Origin: Vombatus ursinus
Lineage: Eukaryota > Chordata > Mammalia > Diprotodontia > Vombatidae
Assembly: GCF_900497805.2 (NCBI RefSeq)
Contig: NW_020954590.1
Location: 88,004,916 to 88,068,915 of the forward strand
DNA length: 64,000 nt
Direction: 5' to 3'
The position numbers were made by a program, and so were the translations under genes. The notes under the pieces are model-generated. The model saw only the letters and a list, made by a program, of their open reading frames with translations, made no database searches and was not told the DNA's origin. The first letter of the stretch is position 1, and each line of letters opens with the position of its first letter. This document shows, in pieces, positions 56,826 through 64,000 of the stretch.

Positions 56826-57060
56826 TATTGGTAGATAGAATGGATACAATGCCCAGCCTGGAGTCAGGAAGACCTGAGTTCACAACCTGCCTCAGACACT
56901 TACAAGTTGTGTAACCCTGGGGCAAGTCACTTAACTCTATTTGCCTCAGTTTCTTCATCTGTAAAATGAGCTGGAGGAAGAAATGACAAACCACTCCAGT
57001 ATCTTTGCCAAGAAAACCCCAAATGGGGTCATGAGGAATATGACACAATTGAACAATAAT
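56826..57060 (+). mobile_element. Marsupial tRNA-type SINE, near full length
   Basis: Starts in a decayed head (TGGTAGATAGAATGGATAC) and runs through AGTCAGGAAGACCTGAGTTC and CCAAGAAAACCCCAAATGGG to TTGAACAATAATT. Confidence 0.9.
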
Positions 57061-58455
57061 TAGAAGAGAAAATTTCTCATCTAAGAGTCCCTTTTAATAA
57101 TAAAATAAAAAGTCCAGTCTTGAATCCCTACTGGCAGCGGCTACTCCATTCCTTTCTTGCTGCTCCCTAGAACTACGGAGGCCACAACCACTGGGACAGG
57201 CATTCTGACTGAGCTCACTATTAGGCTTTCCACACACAGCCACAAGACTTCAGTCCTTGGAGAAAGGTCAGAGAAGGACCTTCCTGAGAGAGTGGCAGGG
57301 TAACTTTTAGTTAGGAGAGAAACTTTTGAGAAAAATCAGAGTTTTAGCAGAAAGAACAGGCTTTTTGAAGCAACCAAACAGAAGCAGGGGAAGCAGTCAT
57401 GAGATCAGATGAGCAGGGGTTGGGGCTTTGTTCGGGGTGAGGGTGTAGGAATTGCCAACCAGCCTCACAAAACATGTAACCAGCGCATAGCAAGCAGAGC
57501 TCTTGTCTCTGTCACTCTTGTTCCAAGGGAAAAAAGGTCTGACCTAGGGGTTGGGAACACAGTTCAGAGTTCAATCAGTGTGGATGGAGATAGGAGTTCA
57601 GAATTTAGAGTGAAGGTGAGAAAATAAGGGAGCACTCAGGCAGAAGACTAGCGTTCTTAACAGTTGTCCATAGCAGGAAAACAAATAGTCACAACTGTAG
57701 CCTCAATACAACACTGGGCTCCAAATCACTGGCTTTCATGTGTAATTTCATAGCTTCTCTGAATTTTGGAAGGAGAAATAAGGGGAGAAGTATGTAGTAA
57801 CTGCAAACAAGATGCCAGCTTTAGTCAGCCCAGATCAGTGCAGTAGTTAAGGGCATAAACACTTAGAATCTTAAGTAGAAGGTTGCCTTTTGCCTCAGCA
57901 ATTCCTCCCTGCTGACTTCACTATAGGGAATCTGTTGAAAAAAAGGATCTTCAGCCCTCAATGGCAATTTGTCAAAGTGAAGTTTGATTCAAGACATTTT
58001 CTTCTCACTAAATATGCCTACTTATTTTCCATCTTCACAGACAGACTATGTGACCTGGGCAACTCTCACTGCCCACCTCCATGGCAACTCTCTTAAGACT
58101 TTAAGTTACAGATTGGCATTGGTGAAGGGAGTTTCCGTACTAGGAACTCCTCACACAAAGGAAATTGTAGACCTGAACTTTAAAAAGTTAAAAAAAAAAA
58201 AAGATGTGGGGATCCTTAACAAGTATTTCTGTTAGCCTGATCTCCTGTGGAGGAAATTTTTCTATGGAGGTCCCAAAGTCCAGTTGCCTGCCAGGAGGTC
58301 TCAGAGTGCTGCTAGTGAGGGGAAATAGGGTTGGTTCAAGATCAGTCCCTCCATTCTTTCTTTTTTCTCCAACTCTGTATTTAGAAGAACATGAGAAACC
58401 AAATGAGAATGAATTTCTCTGCATTTTGAGCTGGCAGAGATCCAAACAGTGTTTA
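57061..58455. other. Unrecognised intronic sequence
   Basis: 1.4 kb without a confident assignment. 57100-57620 is GC-richer than its surroundings and might be an old retroelement end, but no family was recognised. Confidence 0.4.
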
Positions 58456-58470
58456 AAAAGTGAAGGAAAG

Positions 58471-58614
58471 GGGCAGCTAGGTGGTTCAGTGGATAGAGTA
58501 CTGACCCTGGATGCAGGAGGACCTGAGTTCAAATTCGATCTCAGACACATAACACTTACTAGCTGTGTGACCCTGAGCAAGTGACTAAACCCCACTGCCT
58601 ACCAAAAACAAAAC
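58471..58614 (+). mobile_element. Short WSINE1-like SINE with target-site duplication
   Basis: GGGCAGCTAGGTGGTTCAGT to an A-rich end. The 12-bp duplication AGTGAAGGAAAG lies at 58459-58470 and 58615-58626 without mismatch, so the insertion is young. Confidence 0.94.
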
Positions 58615-58688
58615 AGTGAAGGAAAGCCGACACTCTGTTAGACTTTTGAATTGCATGTCAGCCTATAGCCGAGCCATAAGAAGGAGAG

Positions 58689-58736
58689 GTGTGTGTGTGT
58701 GTGTATACACACACACACACACACAAACTTATATAC

Positions 58737-58787
<51 letters not shown>

Positions 58788-58794
58788 CATATAT
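58689..58794. repeat. Compound (GT)n-(AC)n-(TA)n microsatellite
   Basis: GT run, then AC run, TA run, AC run, TA run. The GT block next to the AC block is self-complementary. Confidence 0.95.
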
Positions 58795-58914
58795 CAAGGA
58801 GTTGGGTAGGGATCTAAATTCTTTTAAAGAACAGGCCGTATGCCTTGTATTTGCTTTGCTTGGTCTACAGAGCCCTGAAACCAACCAGAGGAAATACTGC
58901 CATTAATACACCAG

Positions 58915-59640
58915 AGGTGGCCAATTCAGGTTAAGGACAAGGCAGCTAAATATCCTGATGTTTTGAGGAAAATAATCGAAGAAGGCAGAAACACTGATTA
59001 AAATTTTTTAATGTTGATGAAACAGGCTTAGTCTGGGAAATTATGCGTTCTAGAATTTATATTTCTAAGAAAGAAAAACACTCAACCTGAATTTAAAGCA
59101 TCTAAAGATCACCTAATACTTTTATTGGGAGATAATAGAGAAGGGGATTTTAAATTAAAACGATGTTTATCTGCCTTGAAATCTTTACTCTTTGAAAGGC
59201 TACAACAACAATCGCTTCCAGTTCTTTTGAGAACAAATAAGGAAGCATGGGTGACTGAGGCTGTTTCTGAAGAATGATTTTCTTTATTTTAGCCCAAATG
59301 TTGAACAATATGGCAGCAATAACAATATTACACTTAAAGCATTACTGATTCTAGATAATGCCTCAGGTCATCCAACTATACTTGGTGCATTGTGTCAGAA
59401 TGTGAGCATGCAAATTTGCTGAGATGTGAATAAAGCTATCTGCACCAACCAGTATATGTATGAATATTTAAAGAAAGAGAAAGTTTGGTTTGTGCCGCTA
59501 AGCAACAACAACAAAAGCAATGTTATCATATCATCATTTTATCAATGTAGGCTTATCTTTAAGGACACTATTCAGTCATTTAATTTTTTTAAAAAATTTA
59601 TTACTTTTTCATAAGCTTGAATCAGAAATATATACTTTTA
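58915..59640 (+). mobile_element. Tigger-like (pogo group) transposase fossil
   Basis: Pieces of a DDE transposase occur in order on the plus strand: KDKAAKYPDVLRKIIEEGRNTD (58937-59002), then FNVDETGLVWEIMRSRIYISK (from ~59007) holding the first catalytic Asp in the family's 'ADETG' box, then GDFKLK, LPVLLRTNKEAWVTEA, LKALLILDNASGHP with the second Asp in 'LLLDNAPGHP', and finally EKVWFVPLSNNNKSNV followed by IISSFYQCRLIFKDTIQSF, corresponding to '[30 protein letters not shown]'. The frame is broken several times (for example TAA at 59003-59005 before the DETG box, TGA and TAA stops after SRIYISKKEKH), and the N-terminal DNA-binding half and terminal repeats were not found. Not functional. 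Confidence 0.85.
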
Positions 59641-60109
59641 ATCTTTTGGTGTTGTTACATTAATAAAAAAAATTTTAAAACTTATTTAAAAAATTTTTCA
59701 ATGCATATTTCCATTGGGTTGGGACCAATTACAAACAATGTAAGGATCAAATAGGATAATTTTATGTAAAGCACTTTTTGCATTGTATTTTTACATTTTT
59801 TACATTATATATTATTATGTAATCATAACTATGAATAATGCAAATTTGAATAATGCAGACACCTAACAAGATTCATTATTAGCACTAATCAAGACCTAGA
59901 TGACAATCATAAAAGTGATTTTTATTTAGGTTTGGGTTAGACTAGATGAGTTTTGAAGCCCCTTCTAATTCTGAGATGCTGCAATTCTGAGGGCAATACT
60001 CTGCAAGTGTACAATGACAAGCAACTAATAACACATGGGTTATTGCTTGGTCCCAAGGAACAGCAATGTATTCAGGATTAAAAGGCAAAATGTTATTAAT
60101 TATGCTTGC
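59641..60109. other. AT-rich, with a CORE-SINE 3' end
   Basis: 59928-59990 (GTTAGACTAGATGAGTTTTG, AATTCTGAGATGCTGC) is a CORE-SINE 3' end. 59690-59870 is AT-rich and may be the trailing part of the Tigger-like element. Confidence 0.45.
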
Positions 60110-60335
60110 TCCCTTGGACCTGCTTTATTTCCACGTGTTTAATGTTTAGATCTATCATGCATTATTTTATATTTTAATTATCTATGTCTATCATATCCCC
60201 ATACTAGACCATAAGCTCCATGAAGGCAAGGACTTTGTTTTTTCTAAACTTTTTATCTCCCCCTGCTCCTAGCACTGGCTATGGTCACAGTAGGTGCCTT
60301 ATAAATATTTGTTGAATTGAATGGAATTGAACTGG
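60110..60335 (+). mobile_element. L2 3' UTR and terminus
   Basis: CATAAGCTCCATGAAGGCAA, CCTAGCACTGGCTATGGTC, ATAAATATTTGTTGAATTGA. Confidence 0.85.
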
Positions 60336-60369
60336 AATAGCTAAGAAAACAGGGATAATCCAATCCAAT

Positions 60370-60770
60370 ACCTGTTTTTCAAAGAATTGTAATCAATTCA
60401 AATGCAGCAAAATCACTGCAAAATTCTACAAATTCAATTTCAACAGAAATTGATTGAGTGGCTTGCCATGAACACAACAGCAGTGCTCTCAAGAGTCGAA
60501 AGGTAAAAGGAAGCCCCGTTGCTCACCCCAGCTGTTTGCCAGCTGGAAAGCATTTTTCATCACGAGTAAACTAGAACATGGTTTTGTATTGTTACCAAAA
60601 TGGTGCATTTCACACAACAGGCCTCTCAACCAGCCTTCTTCATTTTGTGTTTTGCGTTTACAAATAAATATACTGCCTTTGGCTCTATGCATATTTATAA
60701 ATTTTTAAGAACAAAAATCACAGGATTTTGTGCCGTATATTAATTACCAGGAACAAGTATGGTACCAGCA
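60370..60770. other. Repeat-free block, candidate conserved non-coding element
   Basis: 400 bp with no repeat recognised and balanced composition (CCAGCTGTTTGCCAGCTGG holds two CAGCTG E-boxes at 60529-60545; TATTAATTACC at 60738). Could be regulatory; conservation untested. Confidence 0.3.
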
Positions 60771-61354
60771 ACCATGCTGCCAGCAAAAGAAAAGAAGAGA
60801 GGAAAGTCATTCATTTGACCTTCTTGAGAAAGCACTTGAGTTTGTAGGAAGACAAGAATCTGGAGGTCAGCTAATCTGGAGGAGTGGCTTGTGGAATTAA
60901 AGATGGTGGGAGGTTAGCACTAGTCCAGGGATCAGAGTCAGAGATAGCTCCACTGAGCTTAGATTTAGGTAGCATCTTCAGGATGATGATATTACTGACT
61001 AAAAAGAAAATACAGCCTGAACCATCCCCTTGTGTGTGGCTGCATGCTATGTAGAACCTGGTTTGGCAGATGTATTTTTCCCCAAATTAACTGTTGGTTG
61101 AAGCAGCTGATTGTATCATAGTGTTGGGACACCATTTCATTTGAGGTCATGTCCTCCAACATAAACCTGGCTCCAGCTGTGCTGGATGAATAGCAGAATG
61201 GTCTTTTGGGAGGCTATTGATTAATCTTTTAGAAAACACTTTCATGAAGGGGAGCACACGGGGAGATAGCAGGAGAAATGTGCTCTCGACCCTCCCTAGA
61301 ACTTGGGACACCCTATGCATGAAGGAAGTGGTCGTTCTGTGACTTATATTGGGG
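60771..61354. other. Unrecognised intronic sequence
   Basis: No repeat or exon identified. Confidence 0.4.
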
Positions 61355-61620
61355 GTGGGGATCTAGACTTAGAGCCAAGGACTTGGGTTTTATCCCTGAC
61401 TCCTTTAACACCCATGAGGTCTGACACCTTTCCTTCCCAAGGCAGCTAGCTAGGCAGTGGACAGAGTCGGTCTCAGGCACTAGCTGTGTCACTGGCAAAG
61501 TCATTTAACCTCTGTTTGCCTCAATTTCCTCACCTATAAAATGGGGATAATAACTATATCTACCTCACAGGGTGTGCTGGTTAGGATCAAATGAGACGCT
61601 ATGCCCGACACCTAGTAATC
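61355..61620 (+). mobile_element. CORE-SINE and marsupial SINE fragments
   Basis: 61355-61430 is a MIR-like head. 61439-61620 reads GGCAGCTAGCTAGGCAGTGG, TTGCCTCAATTTCCTCACC, CACAGGGTGTGCTGGTTAGG. Confidence 0.75.
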
Positions 61621-61669
61621 CCTCACAATATGCTTGTCCTCTTCTTCCCCGTCCTTGTAATACAGGGAA

Positions 61670-61800
61670 TCACGGATATAGAGCGGAAAGGACCTGAGAG
61701 GCTGAAGACATTGAGCGATGGTCCACAAGTATTTGAGGAAGGATATGAACCCAAGTTCTCTGGGTTTAGAGGAAATGTTCTGTCCACTGTACCATGCTGC
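61670..61800 (-). mobile_element. CORE-SINE, antisense, decayed
   Basis: GGATATAGAGCGGAAAGGAC, GGATATGAACCCAAGTTCTC, CTGTCCACTGTACCATGCTG. Confidence 0.6.
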
Positions 61801-61863
61801 CTCCCCTCAGGCTCTCTATGGGCAATATGTGGATAATAAGGATAGAAAGGTGAATACTGACAA

Positions 61864-62180
61864 GGGGCAACTAGGTGGCACAGTGGATAGAGCACCAGCC
61901 CTGGAGTCAGGAGGACCTGAGTTCAAATTTAACCTCAGACACTTACTAGCTATGTGATGTTGGTTTGGACTAGATGGCTTTCTAAGATTTCTTCTAACTC
62001 TATGATTGTTTAGTCATTTAACCTCTCTCAGCCTCAGTTTCCTTATCTGTAAAATGGGCATAATAATAGCACCTTCCTCAAAAGATTGTTATAAAGATCA
62101 AATGAGATTTTATATATATATATGTATATATATATATATAAAATGTAAAACATTTTGTAAGCTTTAAAAGCATTATATCA
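61864..62180 (+). mobile_element. SINE head fused to CORE-SINE 3' parts
   Basis: GGGGCAACTAGGTGGCACAG to CTATGTGATG (61864-61960), then a 3' end TTCTTCTAACTCTATGATTG, then GCCTCAGTTTCCTTATCTG, AAGATCAAATGAGATTTTA with a TA run at 62110-62140. Looks like several overlapping insertions. Confidence 0.7.
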
Positions 62181-62264
62181 ACAGTAGTACTATTATACTA
62201 CCTTGCCCATATAGTTTACCATCAAATGCTATCTGTAGATTTGGACCACACTGTCTAAATACAC

Positions 62265-62436
62265 TATTTTTAAAAAATAATGTTATTTTTCCCCAACTAC
62301 ATATTAAAACAATTTTTAAATTTTTTTTTTGTTTTAAGTTCCAAATTCTATCCCTCGCTTCCTTCCCTCTCCCTTTCCTGAGATGGCAAGCAATTCAGAT
62401 ACAGGTTATACATGTGCAATCATGTAAACCATTTCG
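62265..62436 (-). mobile_element. L1 3' end, 71 bp upstream of a DNAJC5B exon
   Basis: Reversed A/T tail (TTATTTTTCCCCAACTAC), CTTCCTTCCCTCTCCCTTTC, GAGATGGCAAGCAATTCAGA, GGTTATACATGTGCAATCAT. Matches the first 150 bp of 5925-6258. Confidence 0.88.
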
Positions 62437-62456
62437 TTTAAATAGACCATTTATGA

Positions 62457-63684
<1,228 letters not shown>

Positions 63685-63775
63685 AGGTCCTTGAAGCAGG
63701 GACTGTATCATTTTTGTCTTGTATCCCCAGTACTTAGTGTGGTGCCTGGCAGATAGCAGGGACTTAATCCAATAC
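63685..63775 (+). mobile_element. L2 3' terminus
   Basis: GGTCCTTGAAGCAGGGACTG, TATCCCCAGTACTTAGTGTG, CAGGGACTTAATCCAATA. Confidence 0.75.
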
Positions 63776-63799
63776 GGACTGTCACCTCCTCACTGTAGC

Positions 63800-64000
63800 C
63801 CCCAAAGAGGCAGTGTGGCATAGTAGAAGGAGCAATGTGTAGAGTCAGAGGAGACTTGACCATCGGCAAGGCATGGTCTATGAACTTGTATGAAATCTCA
63901 GTTTCTTCATCTATAAAAGGGAAGGGACAGTAATAATATCCATAATACTGGCACATGAGGTTGCTATGAGGATCTGATGAGCTGTAAGATGCTTCACAAA
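63800..64000 (+). mobile_element. CORE-SINE with extended 3' half, cut by window end
   Basis: GGCAGTGTGGCATAGTAGAA, CTCAGTTTCTTCATCTATAA, GAGGTTGCTATGAGGATCTG. Confidence 0.8.

Overview
The window is marsupial nuclear DNA, carrying a small part of one host gene in a sea of old interspersed repeats. The diagnosis rests on dense copies of the marsupial tRNA-headed SINEs (heads reading GGGCAGCTAGGTGG, tails ending in ACAACAACA or poly-A), marsupial-type L1 3' ends, RTE LINEs and many MIR/THER-type CORE-SINEs and L2 fragments. The youngest-looking short SINEs (for example 6790-6932 and 58471-58614, with clear target-site duplications) look like the WSINE1 type of Australian marsupials, so an australidelphian source is likelier than an American opossum; that is recognition from memory, not a database result.

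The only host gene supported is DNAJC5B (cysteine string protein beta), on the + strand. Its first coding exon is at 36669-36796 (ATG at 36690) and the next at 62507-62720. Together they encode residues 1-107: the phosphorylatable N-terminus, the whole J domain with its HPD motif at residues 43-45, and the start of the linker. The intron between them is 25,710 bp. The cysteine string, C-terminus and any upstream non-coding exons are not identified here; the coding remainder must lie beyond base 64000. The first 36.6 kb is therefore 5' flank or 5' UTR intron.

By region: 1-2.7 kb is a stack of L2 pieces, a 7SL RNA pseudogene and a SINE inserted exactly at its 5' end. 2.7-13.7 kb holds SINEs, L2, CR1/L3 and L1 tails. 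13.8-15.3 kb is a decayed RTE on the minus strand. 16.7-18.1 kb is a different decayed LINE with reverse-transcriptase and C-terminal zinc-finger remnants. 20.3-21.8 kb is a nest of L2, hAT MITE and SINEs. 26.1-27.6 kb is an RTE split by an L1. 29-33 kb is mostly unrecognised. 35-37.2 kb contains a SINE and a second, retroposed copy of its tail plus flank close to the first coding exon. 48.5-51 kb is the most complete RTE. 54 kb has a Tigger-type MITE and 58.9-59.6 kb a Tigger-like transposase fossil. An L1 tail lies just upstream of the second coding exon.

I see no new coding system, CRISPR array, operon, tRNA or rRNA gene, or CpG-island promoter. The most rewarding observations are structural: the retroposed copy with transduced 3' flank at 36905-37149, the LINE/SINE pair sharing a 3' end, the 7SL pseudogene, and an exonic GTAAGT just upstream of the DNAJC5B start codon.
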